Source: Mangrovimonas cancribranchiae (GTDB taxonomy: Bacteria > Bacteroidota > Bacteroidia > Flavobacteriales > Flavobacteriaceae). Taken from it: DNA of 64,000 nt. Every line of letters starts with the position of its first letter. The first letter of the stretch is position 1. Shown piece by piece: positions 1 to 9,614 of this stretch. The position numbers were made by a program, and so were the translations under genes. The stretch spans positions 674,001 through 738,000 of the forward strand of contig NZ_CP136925.1 in NCBI RefSeq assembly GCF_037126245.1, read 5' to 3'. The notes beneath the pieces are model-generated. The model worked only from the letters and a program-made list of their open reading frames with translations, was not told where the DNA came from and ran no database searches.

Positions 1-748
1 CGTGTACATTAATAGTATCTCCAGAAGCAGTAGTTTGTACTCTTCTTCTAGTATTTTGTGGGCTAATAATACTATCGTTACCTCCGTATGTTTGTGTAGG
101 CGCATTAATGTAAGTGTCTGTGTTAAATGTTTCGCCAGCTTCAACTGCTATTTTAGCATCTCTAGTAATGTAACCTTCTTCTTCTAGGTATAATTCGTTA
201 ACACGGTCTGTTCTCCAATTAGCGTATTCAACAGCTTGAATCCAGCTAACACCAACAACTGGATACTCTCCATATGCTGGGTGACGAAGATAATTTTCAG
301 TCATAACTTCGTTGTAACCTAAACGGTTTCTCCAAACTAAAGTGTCTGGTAAAGCACCAGTGTAAATACCTTTAAAATTTTCTTCTGTAGGTGGGTAAGT
401 TCTTTTAATCCAATCTAAGTATTCTGTGTACATTTTATTGGTTACCTCTGTTTCATCCATGTAAAAGGATTGTACGTGTTGTTGATTTGGACTATTATTC
501 CAATCGTGCATAACATCGTCTCCAACTTTACCCATGGTAAAAGTTCCGCCTTCAACAAATACTAATCCTGGAGCTGTTTCTTGCTCTTTAAAATCGGTGT
601 TGTATTGAAAACCACCATCTCTAGAGTTAATGTCCCAACCAGTTCCTCGTGAGGTGTTTGAACTGGAAGATCTTTTACAACCAACAAGAGATACTGCTAA
701 AACCGTAGTTAACAATACCTTACATACCATTGCTTTTTTCATATCCAT
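1..748 (-). CDS. gldJ: Gliding motility lipoprotein GldJ (partial, C-terminus beyond window)
   Basis: The minus strand is open from position 748 to the window edge (249 codons). The N-terminus is a lipoprotein signal with lipobox LVGC (Cys24). It is followed by a formylglycine-generating-enzyme/SUMF1-like domain, visible in FVEGGTFTMG, YMDETEVTNKMY and YPVVGVSWIQAVEYANWR. GldJ is an outer-membrane-associated lipoprotein of the Bacteroidota gliding/T9SS machinery and has this fold without needing sulfatase-activating activity. Divergence from porU-porV is the usual flavobacterial neighbourhood and supports GldJ over other SUMF1 lipoproteins such as GldK. A second in-frame ATG at 742 is an equally plausible start. 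The rest of the gene lies to the left of base 1. Confidence 0.88.
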   Translation of the reverse strand, partial: MDMKKAMVCKVLLTTVLAVSLVGCKRSSSSNTSRGTGWDINSRDGGFQYNTDFKEQETAPGLVFVEGGTFTMGKVGDDVMHDWNNSPNQQHVQSFYMDETEVTNKMYTEYLDWIKRTYPPTEENFKGIYTGALPDTLVWRNRLGYNEVMTENYLRHPAYGEYPVVGVSWIQAVEYANWRTDRVNELYLEEEGYITRDAKIAVEAGETFNTDTYINAPTQTYGGNDSIISPQNTRRRVQTTASGDTINVH

Positions 749-941
749 ACGTTTAAGTAAGCTTAAAATATTTTTGGTGACGCAATATAATAATTATACC
801 CAAGATTACAAGCAAAAATTAAAAATTTACATAAAAAAACATGCATTTCATCCTGTAATTTATGCATTACAACGATGATTTTTTGGGTTTAATCATAATT
901 ATTTGCCGTAGTATAACGCTAAATATTTTATTTTATTATTG

Positions 942-949
942 TAATTTTG
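942..949 (+). promoter_or_regulatory. Promoter -7 box for porU
   Basis: TAATTTTG matches the Bacteroidota TAnnTTTG -7 consensus. It lies 67 bases before the ATG of porU at 1016. The longest open frame would start at a TTG inside this box, so that start is rejected. No clear -33 TTG is visible at the usual spacing. Confidence 0.45.
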
Positions 950-1015
950 AAACGTTTTTTAAAAAACGTGCTATTAATCAATAATATTGCCATATTATTT
1001 ACGTTATTGCTACCA

Positions 1016-4000
1016 ATGAAAAAGAAATTAATACTTTTTGTTTTTTTAGTTAGTACTTATGTTCATGCGCAACAAAAGCAGTTTGAAATTCAGTGGGATG
1101 GGTATCAAACATTGTTTACTAGTAGTTATAAAGTAGAAGTACCTTTTTTTAATAAAGAGAACTTTAATTACAATGCTATTGATGGGTTACAATTTATAAC
1201 GCAGTGGCAAAGTGGATTTATAAATGAAGCCTCTGTTTCGGTTGATAATGTTACTTATGAAACCATTTCGAGAGCGCAATTAAAAGATGTCGATGTTAGT
1301 ACTATTCCTAATAATTTAAGATTTTCAGCAAAAAATACAGAGGCTCGTGGGGTTTCTGGCGTAGAGTTTAAGTTGTCACCGATAATAAAATTGAATAATA
1401 ATTCTTTTAAGAGAGTAACTTCTTTTACGGTAGATTACAATTTGGGTAGTTATAATAGAAATGCTAGTAACAGGCAAAATATTGATGACTCTGCTTTAAG
1501 TACTGGACAATGGTTTAAGTTTTATATCGATAAAACGGGGGTGTTTAGATTATCGAAAAGTTTTCTGTCAAACTTAGGTGTTAATGTTAACGATATTGAT
1601 CCAAGAACTATAAAACTGTATGGTAATGGCGGTAATATGATTCCTTACTCCAATGCATTACCTCAGTCCTACGATGTTCGTGAAAATGCCATTAGAGTGG
1701 TTGGAGAAAGCGATGGCGTTTTTAATGATAATGACTATATTTTATTTTATGGTCAAGGGCCAAAATCCTGGGATGTTGAAAAAGGCACACACGTAAACTG
1801 TTATACTAATAGAACTTATTACTATATTAATATAAGTCCAGGTTTGGGGAAACGTATTCAGCCTTTTATTCAACCTACAGGAAATGTAGATATGGTAATA
1901 AATACATTTCATGACTATCAATTTCATGAAAGCGATGAGTTTAATTTAGTAAGAGTAGGAAGACGTTGGTTTGGGGACCGTTTTGATATTGAGAATAATA
2001 AAACATTCACATTTCAATTTCCTGATCTTGTTGAAACAGAGCCTGTAAGTTTTAATATACAAACAGCATCAACAGCAGAGGTTTCTACAAGTTTAGATGT
2101 TTCTATTAACTCTCAAGATGTTTCTACATTAATATTTTCACCTATTACCGATTCTAATTTAGCTATTCCAGCTAGTTATGCACAAGATGTTAATGTTAAT
2201 TCATCCACAATTACAGTTAATTTAAATTATAATAATAGTGGGAATCCAAGTTCTATGGCCTATTTAGATTATATTGCTATAGAAGCTACCAGGAATCTTA
2301 ACTTTTCTGGAAGACAACTTACATTTAAAAACAATGATGTTAGTCGTGAAAATGGGATTGGACAATATGATATTACCAATACGTCACAAGTATCAGAAAT
2401 TTGGGATGTAACAGATGTTTATAACGTTACTAATTTTGTTAATACAGATAATAGTAATACACTAAGTTTTACGTCCAATTTAGGGAGTGAAAAAAGCTAC
2501 GCGCTTGTCACGCCTTCCGATTATTACCAAGCATTTTTAGGTGAGCGTACACGAGTGAGTAATCAAAACTTAAAAGGCACAATTTTTCAAAACCAACAAG
2601 GCGAATTTGAAGATATTGATTACCTTATAGTTGCTCCTCAAAATATGCTTAATCAAGCCGAACGATTAGCGCAAATTAATCGCAATTACAACAACTTAAA
2701 TGTTAAAGTAGTCTCTTTAAGTCAAATCTATTCAGAATTTAGTACAAGTAACCCAGATATTGGAGCTATAAGAAACCTTGTAAAATATATTTATGATAAC
2801 GCAAGTTCCTCAGAACATAGAATTAAATATTTATGCTTATTTGGCGATGCATCATTTGATTATAAAAACAGAATAGAAAATAATACAAACATAGTGCCTT
2901 CTTGGCATGCGTACAATAGTTTTAACTTAACCAATTCCTTTGTGTCTGATGATTTTTATGGTATGATGGGGGATAATGAAGGAACCATGGCGACTTCAGA
3001 TAAACTAGATATTGCTGTAGGAAGAATTTTAGCAGATACACCACAACGTGCGAGAATTTTAGTTGATAAAATAGAGACTTATTACAAAGAAGCTTCTTTT
3101 GGTAGATGGCGAAATAATTTTGTCGTCTTATCAGACGATATAGATGAAGAATGGGAAAGTGTCTTGCAAGAAACCACAGATGGGATTGCAAATACCATTA
3201 CTGAGGAACACCCGTTTTTAAACCCCATAAAGATTCATATGGATGCTTATCAGCAAGAGTCTACAGCAGGTGGAGATAGTTACCCTACTGTAAATACAGC
3301 TCTATTAAATGCAATTGAAAATGGCGCTTTAGTAATTAATTACTTTGGCCATGGTGGGGAAGACGGATTAGCACACGAACGTATTTTTCAAAAACCAGAT
3401 TCACAAAGCTTAAATAATATTTGCAAACTTAATTGTTTTGTAACGGTAACCTGCGAATATACTCGTTTTGATAACCCGTTACGTCCAACAGCAGGCGAGT
3501 TTACTTATTGGAATGAAAATGGAGGTGCCGTTGGATTAATCTCAACAACACGTCAAATATTTGTAAATGTTGGTATTACATTTAATAATGTTTTAGAAGA
3601 ATATCTATTTTCATTTAATGACGACGATGAATATCAAGATTATGAGTTTCCCTCAATGGCAGAGGCTTTAAGGCTAACCAAAAACCATCCTAATATCTCA
3701 GGTATTGGGCAAAGACGTTTAGTGTTTTTTATAGGTGATCCAGCCATGAAATTAGCGTTTCCTAAGCCTAATGTAAGATTAACCGCTGTTAACGATGTGC
3801 CTTTAAACCAAGGAATTGATGTGCTAAAAGCACTTGATAGAGTAAAAATTTCTGGCGAAGTTACTGATGTTTCAGGCAATGTGCTTTCAAATTATAATGG
3901 CGTGCTTTCTACAACTATTTTCGATAAAAAAATTGAACGTGAAACCTTAGGGAATGATGGAACGCGTTCCGGCGGTCAGCTTATAATTATGCCTTTTGAA

Positions 4001-4888
4001 ACCTTAGGAGAAACACTCTTTAGAGGACAAGCTTCCATAACCAACGGGCAGTTTGAATTCGAATTCGTCATGCCTAGAGATATTGGTATAAACGAAGGTT
4101 ACGGTAAAGTTAGTTTTTATGCAAAACAAGACGAGCAATTAAACGACCAATCTGGTGCCGCTGTAAATACCATTTTAATAGGGGGTATTAATAACGAAGC
4201 TCCAGAAGACAACAATGGCCCCATTATAAACCTGTTTATGAATGACGAAAGTTTTGTCTCAGGAGGCATAACTAACGAGTCTCCAAGTTTATTAGTGAAA
4301 TTGGAAGATGATAATGGTATTAATACAGCAAGTGGCATTGGACATGATATTGTAGCAATAATCGATGGCGATGAAACCAATCCGTTTGTGTTAAACGATT
4401 ACTACGAAACCGAGCTAGATAACTTTCAAAGAGGAATTGTAAATTACCCTTTTCGTAACTTAGACCCAGGCTTACATACATTAACATTAAAAGCTTGGGA
4501 TGTTTATAATAATTCTTCCACCTCCGAAATCCAATTTGTGGTACAGAACGAAAATCAGCAACTTGTTATCGATAATGTATTGAATTATCCAAATCCTTTT
4601 GTTAATTACACCGAATTTTGGTTTAACCACAATAGTTCATCGCCGTTAAACGTTTCAGTACAAATATTTACGGTTTCAGGGAAATTAGTAAGAACTTTAA
4701 ACAGTCAAACTAATTCCTCTAATTGTTGCAATAATGGAACATCGTCCTTGTCAAGAGACATTATTTGGGATGGTCGAGACGATTTTGGCGATAAAATAGG
4801 AAAAGGCGTGTATGTATATAAATTAAAAGTACATTCCCCATCATTAAATAAAACCGTAGAGAAAATAGAGAAACTTGTTATCCTTTAA
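1016..4888 (+). CDS. porU: T9SS sortase PorU (C25 family cysteine peptidase)
   Basis: This is a 1290-residue surface peptidase that removes C-terminal sorting domains from T9SS cargo and helps attach them to the cell surface. ATG 1016 is chosen because it begins a clean signal peptide (MKKKLILFVFLVSTYVHAQ) and leaves the promoter box upstream. The gingipain-type C25 catalytic pair is visible: His779 in YFGHGGEDG and Cys813 in VTVTCEYTRF. The 34-residue spacing fits the family. The C-terminus (SLSRDIIWDGRDDFGDKIG... YVYKLKV) is a FlgD-like/T9SS-type beta domain, which PorU keeps uncleaved. porV follows 27 bases downstream, in line with PorU and PorV working in one attachment complex. Confidence 0.93.
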   Translation: MKKKLILFVFLVSTYVHAQQKQFEIQWDGYQTLFTSSYKVEVPFFNKENFNYNAIDGLQFITQWQSGFINEASVSVDNVTYETISRAQLKDVDVSTIPNNLRFSAKNTEARGVSGVEFKLSPIIKLNNNSFKRVTSFTVDYNLGSYNRNASNRQNIDDSALSTGQWFKFYIDKTGVFRLSKSFLSNLGVNVNDIDPRTIKLYGNGGNMIPYSNALPQSYDVRENAIRVVGESDGVFNDNDYILFYGQGPKSWDVEKGTHVNCYTNRTYYYINISPGLGKRIQPFIQPTGNVDMVINTFHDYQFHESDEFNLVRVGRRWFGDRFDIENNKTFTFQFPDLVETEPVSFNIQTASTAEVSTSLDVSINSQDVSTLIFSPITDSNLAIPASYAQDVNVNSSTITVNLNYNNSGNPSSMAYLDYIAIEATRNLNFSGRQLTFKNNDVSRENGIGQYDITNTSQVSEIWDVTDVYNVTNFVNTDNSNTLSFTSNLGSEKSYALVTPSDYYQAFLGERTRVSNQNLKGTIFQNQQGEFEDIDYLIVAPQNMLNQAERLAQINRNYNNLNVKVVSLSQIYSEFSTSNPDIGAIRNLVKYIYDNASSSEHRIKYLCLFGDASFDYKNRIENNTNIVPSWHAYNSFNLTNSFVSDDFYGMMGDNEGTMATSDKLDIAVGRILADTPQRARILVDKIETYYKEASFGRWRNNFVVLSDDIDEEWESVLQETTDGIANTITEEHPFLNPIKIHMDAYQQESTAGGDSYPTVNTALLNAIENGALVINYFGHGGEDGLAHERIFQKPDSQSLNNICKLNCFVTVTCEYTRFDNPLRPTAGEFTYWNENGGAVGLISTTRQIFVNVGITFNNVLEEYLFSFNDDDEYQDYEFPSMAEALRLTKNHPNISGIGQRRLVFFIGDPAMKLAFPKPNVRLTAVNDVPLNQGIDVLKALDRVKISGEVTDVSGNVLSNYNGVLSTTIFDKKIERETLGNDGTRSGGQLIIMPFETLGETLFRGQASITNGQFEFEFVMPRDIGINEGYGKVSFYAKQDEQLNDQSGAAVNTILIGGINNEAPEDNNGPIINLFMNDESFVSGGITNESPSLLVKLEDDNGINTASGIGHDIVAIIDGDETNPFVLNDYYETELDNFQRGIVNYPFRNLDPGLHTLTLKAWDVYNNSSTSEIQFVVQNENQQLVIDNVLNYPNPFVNYTEFWFNHNSSSPLNVSVQIFTVSGKLVRTLNSQTNSSNCCNNGTSSLSRDIIWDGRDDFGDKIGKGVYVYKLKVHSPSLNKTVEKIEKLVIL

Positions 4889-4915
4889 GAAAAAATTATA
4901 TTTGTTAAATAAATC

Positions 4916-6187
4916 ATGTTTATGAAAAAATACATTCTTGCCCTATCTGCTTTATATTTTGGAGTGCAAATACAGGCACAAGCACAAACAGTTACAATTC
5001 CAGATGCACAAGATTCCCGCGTTATAACCACAGGATTGCCGTTTGTGTTAATTGCGGCTGATGCCAGAGCAGCAGGTATGGGAGATATGGGAGTGGCAAC
5101 ATCCGTAGATGCCTTTTCCCAACAATGGAACCCAGCAAAATATGCCTTTTCCGAGACTAAACAAGGTGTTGGGGTAAGTTATACCCCGTATTTAAGTAAG
5201 TTAGTAGATGATATATTTCTGGGAGGATTAACGTACTTTAATCGTTTAAATGAACGAAGTGCTTTTGGAGCTAGTTTTAGGTACTTTTCATTAGGAGAAA
5301 TTGAATTTGTACAAGATGAAAATAGTACACCACTGGCTATGAACCCTAACGAGTTTACCTTGGATGTATCGTATGCTTTAAAATTAAGCGAGCAGTTCTC
5401 TATGGCGGTTGCCATGCGTTTTTTACATTCCGATTTAAAATTACCTGGTTATTCTGGCGATCCAGAACCAGCGAGTACATTTGGTGTAGATATTTCAGGA
5501 TATTACCAAAGCGAAGAAGAAGCTTATGCTAATTTTAATGGGCGAACGCGTTTAGGCTTTGCTATACAAAACATAGGCCCAAAATTTAAATACGATGCTC
5601 AAGGTCAAGAAAACTTTCAACCAACAACCTTACGTTTAGGTGGTGGATTCGATTTTATTTTAGACCAATACAATACCGTTGCTGTAACTGCTGAAGTAAC
5701 AAAATTATTAGTGCCAACACCACCTAAATACGGGACAGAATATGAATATACCGATAATAATGGCAATGGTGTTTACGATCCAGAAAATGGTACAGATGAA
5801 ACCGATACAGATGAATTAGGAGCTATTGTGACGCCTTCTGTAATTATGGATGGCCAAGATCCAGACGTAGGCTTTTTTCAAGGAATGTTCCAATCGTTTG
5901 GCGATGCGCCAGGTGGATTTAGCGAAGAAATGAAAGAATGGACTTGGGCTTTAGGAGCCGAGTACCGTTACCAAGATTCGTTTGCCTTTAGAGCAGGGTA
6001 TTTCAATGAATCCGAAGAAAAAGGTGCGCGTAAGTTTTTTGCTCTAGGCGCAGGATTTAAATACAATGTTGTTGGGGTAGATTTATCTTATTTATTCTCA
6101 GCATCAAAAGTGCAAAGTCCTTTAGAAAATACGTTACGCTTTACGTTGTCGTTTAACATCGATAGAAATGCGTACCAAGAATATTAA
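4916..6187 (+). CDS. porV: T9SS outer membrane channel/shuttle protein PorV (LptO)
   Basis: A 423-residue FadL-like outer-membrane beta-barrel that carries T9SS cargo from the translocon to the attachment complex. A signal peptide ends near AQAQT. The conserved PorV N-terminus TIPDAQDSRVITTGLPFVLI follows, then ADARAAGMGDMGVAT, and the protein ends in alternating beta strands (LRFTLSFNI). An acidic, Asn/Gly-rich loop at about residues 275-305 (DNNGNGVYDPENGTDETD) looks like an extended surface loop. The start may be ATG 4916 or ATG 4922; both precede the same signal peptide. It is probably cotranscribed with porU, and a strong hairpin terminator follows at 6215. Confidence 0.92.
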   Translation: MFMKKYILALSALYFGVQIQAQAQTVTIPDAQDSRVITTGLPFVLIAADARAAGMGDMGVATSVDAFSQQWNPAKYAFSETKQGVGVSYTPYLSKLVDDIFLGGLTYFNRLNERSAFGASFRYFSLGEIEFVQDENSTPLAMNPNEFTLDVSYALKLSEQFSMAVAMRFLHSDLKLPGYSGDPEPASTFGVDISGYYQSEEEAYANFNGRTRLGFAIQNIGPKFKYDAQGQENFQPTTLRLGGGFDFILDQYNTVAVTAEVTKLLVPTPPKYGTEYEYTDNNGNGVYDPENGTDETDTDELGAIVTPSVIMDGQDPDVGFFQGMFQSFGDAPGGFSEEMKEWTWALGAEYRYQDSFAFRAGYFNESEEKGARKFFALGAGFKYNVVGVDLSYLFSASKVQSPLENTLRFTLSFNIDRNAYQEY

Positions 6188-6214
6188 TAGGACGCCTTAA
6201 AATAAAAGATTGAT

Positions 6215-6245
6215 AAAAAACTATTGCGAATGCAATAGTTTTTTT
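6215..6245 (+). terminator. Intrinsic terminator after porV
   Basis: A perfect 13-base stem (arms 6215-6227 and 6232-6244) with a GAAT loop runs into seven T residues. It closes the porU-porV unit before cdd. Confidence 0.85.
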
Positions 6246-6275
6246 GTCTCCAATAGTTTTTAATAACTTTATAAT

Positions 6276-6758
6276 ATGAAAGAGATTAAAATAGAAGCTA
6301 CATTAATGGTATTTAATAATGTAGATGAATTGCCCGAAGATGTCGCTAAATTAATGGCAGTAGCCATGGAGGCAAGGGCTAAAGCCTATGCCCCATATTC
6401 TAATTTTAGTGTTGGAGCAGCTTTATTGCTAGATAATAACGAAGTTATATCGGGTAACAATCAAGAAAATGCCTCTTATCCATCTGGACTTTGTGCCGAG
6501 CGAACTGCTATATATTATGCTGGAGCAAACTTCCCAGATGCTAAAGTGTTAAAAATGGCCATTACAGCAGGTTCAAGAATGCAGCCAACCATAACACCTA
6601 TTCCGCCATGTGGCGCATGTAGACAAGCTATTGCAGAATACGAAGTAAAACAAGAAACCCCTATAGAAATTTATTTTATGGGAGAAACAGGTAAAGTGGT
6701 TAAGTCTAATTCGCTAGCAGACTTATTACCTTTAGGGTTTGATAAGTCCTTTCTATAA
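6276..6758 (+). CDS. cdd: Cytidine deaminase
   Basis: A 160-residue zinc enzyme that converts cytidine and deoxycytidine to uridine and deoxyuridine in pyrimidine salvage. The zinc and catalytic motifs are both intact: CAERTA (Cys73, Glu75) and PPCGACRQ (Cys112, Cys115). The N-terminal substrate-site region AYAPYSNFSVGAALL is typical of the homotetrameric class. The protein is about 20 residues longer than the shortest bacterial forms because of an N-terminal extension before MVFNNVDELP. It stands between the porV terminator and the pdh genes and is probably transcribed on its own. Confidence 0.93.
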   Translation: MKEIKIEATLMVFNNVDELPEDVAKLMAVAMEARAKAYAPYSNFSVGAALLLDNNEVISGNNQENASYPSGLCAERTAIYYAGANFPDAKVLKMAITAGSRMQPTITPIPPCGACRQAIAEYEVKQETPIEIYFMGETGKVVKSNSLADLLPLGFDKSFL

Positions 6759-6811
6759 CGTTTTCGTGAATTTTTAAGGGTTTCAGGTTTTTTCATTAAT
6801 AAGTAAAATGC

Positions 6812-6819
6812 TATTTTTG
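6812..6819 (+). promoter_or_regulatory. Possible -7 box for pdhA-pdhC
   Basis: TATTTTTG fits TAnnTTTG, 28 bases before the pdhA ATG. There is no convincing -33 element, and the T-rich context makes a chance match possible. Confidence 0.3.
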
Positions 6820-6847
6820 TTATTCGGTTTTTAAACAAACACAATCA

Positions 6848-7846
6848 ATGCAAAAAGTAACTAAAGAAACATATCTAAAGTGGTACGAAGATATGTTGTT
6901 TTGGCGCAAGTTTGAAGACAAACTAGCCGCAGTGTATATTCAACAAAAAGTTAGAGGTTTTCTTCACTTGTATAATGGTCAAGAAGCTGTATTAGCAGGT
7001 GCTTTACACGCTATGGATTTAACCAAAGACAAAATGATAACCGCTTATCGTAATCACGTACAACCTATTGGTATGGGCGTTGATCCTAAAAGAGTCATGG
7101 CAGAGCTGTATGGTAAATCTACAGGAACATCGCATGGCCTTGGTGGTTCCATGCATATCTTTTCTAAGGAACACGGGTTTTATGGAGGCCATGGTATCGT
7201 AGGAGGCCAAATTCCTTTAGGTGCTGGACTTGCATTTGGCGATAAATATAAAGGCAACGACGCTGTAACTATTTGTTGCTTTGGCGATGGTGCTGCAAGA
7301 CAAGGTTCGTTACACGAATCATTCAACTTAGCAATGCTTTGGAAGTTACCAGTAGTATTTGTTTGTGAAAATAATGGTTACGCTATGGGAACTTCAGTAG
7401 AGCGTACAGCTAATCATACCGATGTTTGGAAACTAGGTTTAGGTTATGAAATGCCTTGTGGTCCAGTAGATGGTATGAATCCAGTAAAAGTAGCCGAAGC
7501 ATTTGATGAAGCAATTCAACGTGCTAGACGAGGTGAAGGACCAACATTTTTAGAATTAAAAACGTATCGTTATAGAGGACACTCAATGAGTGATGCACAG
7601 CATTACCGTACAAAAGAAGAAGTAGAAGAGTACAAGAAAATAGATCCTATTACACAAGTAAAAGATATTATTCTTGAAAAAAACTATGCTACCGAAGATG
7701 ATATAAAAACCATTGACAAGCGTGTTAAAGATTTAGTGAAAGAATGTGAGAAGTTTGCAGAAGAATCACCATATCCAGACAAAAACGTGATGTACGATGT
7801 CGTTTACGAACAAGAAGACTATCCATTTTTACAACATAAACTATAA
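6848..7846 (+). CDS. pdhA: Pyruvate dehydrogenase E1 component subunit alpha
   Basis: A 332-residue thiamine-diphosphate-binding alpha subunit of E1, which decarboxylates pyruvate and passes the acetyl group to the E2 lipoyl arm. The ThDP motif runs from GDGAARQG (GDG at 146-148) to CENNG (Asn175-176). The phosphorylation-loop region YRYRGHSMSDAQHYR is present. The neighbouring gene is E2, three bases downstream, so the two are cotranscribed. No E1 beta gene is in this window. In flavobacteria pdhB is commonly encoded elsewhere, so its absence is not by itself a defect. Confidence 0.93.
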   Translation: MQKVTKETYLKWYEDMLFWRKFEDKLAAVYIQQKVRGFLHLYNGQEAVLAGALHAMDLTKDKMITAYRNHVQPIGMGVDPKRVMAELYGKSTGTSHGLGGSMHIFSKEHGFYGGHGIVGGQIPLGAGLAFGDKYKGNDAVTICCFGDGAARQGSLHESFNLAMLWKLPVVFVCENNGYAMGTSVERTANHTDVWKLGLGYEMPCGPVDGMNPVKVAEAFDEAIQRARRGEGPTFLELKTYRYRGHSMSDAQHYRTKEEVEEYKKIDPITQVKDIILEKNYATEDDIKTIDKRVKDLVKECEKFAEESPYPDKNVMYDVVYEQEDYPFLQHKL

Positions 7847-7849
7847 ACT

Positions 7850-9457
7850 ATGGCCGAAGTAATTAATATGCCGCGATTAAGCGACACTATGGAAGAAGGA
7901 ACGGTTGCCACTTGGTTAAAAAAAGTTGGTGATAAAGTAGAAGAAGGTGATATTTTGGCCGAAATAGAAACCGATAAAGCTACAATGGAGTTTGAGTCTT
8001 TTCACGAAGGAACATTGCTTCACATAGGTGTGCAAGAAGGTGAAACAACAAAAGTAGACGAGCTTTTAGCTATTATTGGAGACGAAGGCGAAGATATTTC
8101 AGAGTTACTTAATGGAAGTACAAGTTCAGATTCTGAAAAAGAAGAAACTCCTAAAACAGATGAAACTACTTCAGAAGAGTCTTCTGAAGCTGTTGATATT
8201 CCAGAGGGTGTTACAGTGGTTACTATGCCACGATTAAGTGATACCATGGAAGAAGGAACGGTTGCCACTTGGTTAAAAAAAGTTGGTGATAACGTTGAAG
8301 AAGGTGATATCTTGGCAGAGATAGAAACCGATAAAGCCACCATGGAATTTGAATCATTCCAATCTGGAACCTTGTTACATGTTGGGCTGCAAGAAGGAGA
8401 ATCGGCCAAAGTAGATGCGTTGTTAGCTATTATTGGCCCTAAAGGAACAGATGTTTCTAACATTGCCAAGAATTTTAAAGCACCTTCTACTGAAACAAAA
8501 GCAGAAGCACCTAAAAAAGAAACAGCACCCAAAACAGAACCTAAAGTTGAAACGCCAAAAGCAGAAACCAAAACGGTAGACTCTGCGCCAACAACAGCTT
8601 CTGGAGATCGTTTATTTGTATCGCCATTAGCTAAAAAAATGGCCGAAGAGCGTCATATTAATTTATCGCAAGTACAAGGTTCTGGAGAAAATGGACGCAT
8701 TATAAAAAGAGATATAGAAAACTTTACACCAGCAACTGCCGGAGCATCAGTAAGTAAATTTGTGCCTGTAGGACAAGAAGATTTTGATGAGGTTGCTAAC
8801 TCTCAAATGCGTAAAACAATTGCAAAACGTTTAGCGCAATCTAAATTTACAGCACCACATTACTATCTAAATGTGGAGTTTGATATGGATAATGCTATTG
8901 CATTTCGTCAACAGTTTAACTCCTTACCAGATACCAAAATTTCATTTAACGATATTGTTGTTAAAGCTTGTGCTTTAGCATTAAAACAGCATCCGCAAGT
9001 AAATTCGCAGTGGTTTGATGATAAAATGCGTATGAATAACCATGTGCACATTGGTGTTGCTGTTGCTGTGCCAGATGGTTTGGTAGTTCCTGTGGTTAAG
9101 TTTGCTAACGAGCAAACCTTACCGCAAATAGGCGCTGCTGTTAAAGATTTTGCAGGAAAAGCACGTAATAAAAAATTAACGCCACAAGAAATGGAAGGAA
9201 GCACCTTTACGGTGTCCAACCTAGGTATGTTTGGAATAGAAAGCTTTACGTCTATTATAAATCAACCAAATTCAGCCATTCTTTCTGTAGGCGCTATTGT
9301 ACAAAAACCTGTTGTTAAAAATGGGCAAGTTGTTGCAGGAAACACAATGAAACTTTGTTTAGCTTGTGATCACAGAACAGTTGATGGTGCAACTGGAGCA
9401 CAATTCTTACAAACCTTAAAAGGATATATTGAGAATCCAGTAACAATGTTAGTATAG
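7850..9457 (+). CDS. pdhC: Pyruvate dehydrogenase E2, dihydrolipoamide acetyltransferase with two lipoyl domains
   Basis: A 535-residue E2 core protein that transfers acetyl groups from lipoyl-lysine to CoA. It has two nearly identical lipoyl domains, with the lipoylated Lys in ETDKATMEF at residue 43 and again at 162. A Pro/Ala/Glu-rich linker follows, then a peripheral subunit-binding domain (LFVSPLAKKMAEERHINLS, about 249-286), and a catalytic domain ending in DHRTVDGATGAQFL (His508, Asp512). The two lipoyl domains share a 47-base exact DNA repeat. It pairs with pdhA three bases upstream and is closed by a hairpin terminator at 9483. Confidence 0.95.
   Translation: MAEVINMPRLSDTMEEGTVATWLKKVGDKVEEGDILAEIETDKATMEFESFHEGTLLHIGVQEGETTKVDELLAIIGDEGEDISELLNGSTSSDSEKEETPKTDETTSEESSEAVDIPEGVTVVTMPRLSDTMEEGTVATWLKKVGDNVEEGDILAEIETDKATMEFESFQSGTLLHVGLQEGESAKVDALLAIIGPKGTDVSNIAKNFKAPSTETKAEAPKKETAPKTEPKVETPKAETKTVDSAPTTASGDRLFVSPLAKKMAEERHINLSQVQGSGENGRIIKRDIENFTPATAGASVSKFVPVGQEDFDEVANSQMRKTIAKRLAQSKFTAPHYYLNVEFDMDNAIAFRQQFNSLPDTKISFNDIVVKACALALKQHPQVNSQWFDDKMRMNNHVHIGVAVAVPDGLVVPVVKFANEQTLPQIGAAVKDFAGKARNKKLTPQEMEGSTFTVSNLGMFGIESFTSIINQPNSAILSVGAIVQKPVVKNGQVVAGNTMKLCLACDHRTVDGATGAQFLQTLKGYIENPVTMLV
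7889..7935 (+). repeat. 47-base direct repeat, copy 1 (first lipoyl domain of pdhC)
   Basis: Bases 7889-7935 are identical to 8246-8292, an offset of 357 bases (119 codons). They encode the MEEGTVATWLKKVGD stretch of each lipoyl domain. Flanking codons differ at silent positions, so the exact core suggests recent gene conversion or duplication. Confidence 0.85.
8246..8292 (+). repeat. 47-base direct repeat, copy 2 (second lipoyl domain of pdhC)
   Basis: Second copy of the identical stretch described at 7889-7935, in the same reading frame. Confidence 0.85.
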
Positions 9458-9482
9458 TTTTTATATATGATATAAAATGATT

Positions 9483-9514
9483 AAAAATCCTGCTGTATTT
9501 AGCAGGATTTTTTT
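9483..9514 (+). terminator. Intrinsic terminator after pdhC
   Basis: A twelve-base stem (arms 9483-9494 and 9501-9512, core ATCCTGCT/AGCAGGAT) with a six-base loop, followed by a T run. Confidence 0.85.
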
Positions 9515-9614
9515 GTTAATGATAATTTTTATTGAATTGCTGGTAGCAATTTCTTTTTTTTCTTAAAAAATGTTAATTTGTTGTCTTTTACTAACTGAAT
9601 TTAACGTTTATACG

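Noticed and set aside
947-1015. TTG start extending PorU by 23 residues
   Set aside because: The TTG overlaps a TAnnTTTG promoter box, and the signal peptide begins at ATG 1016.
8020-8571. 183-codon open frame antisense to pdhC
   Set aside because: Ser/Val-rich low-complexity product, opposite the lipoyl and linker coding sequence; a shadow of pdhC codon use.
6848-9457. Broken pyruvate dehydrogenase operon (missing E1 beta and E3)
   Set aside because: In this group these subunits are usually encoded elsewhere; both genes here are intact.
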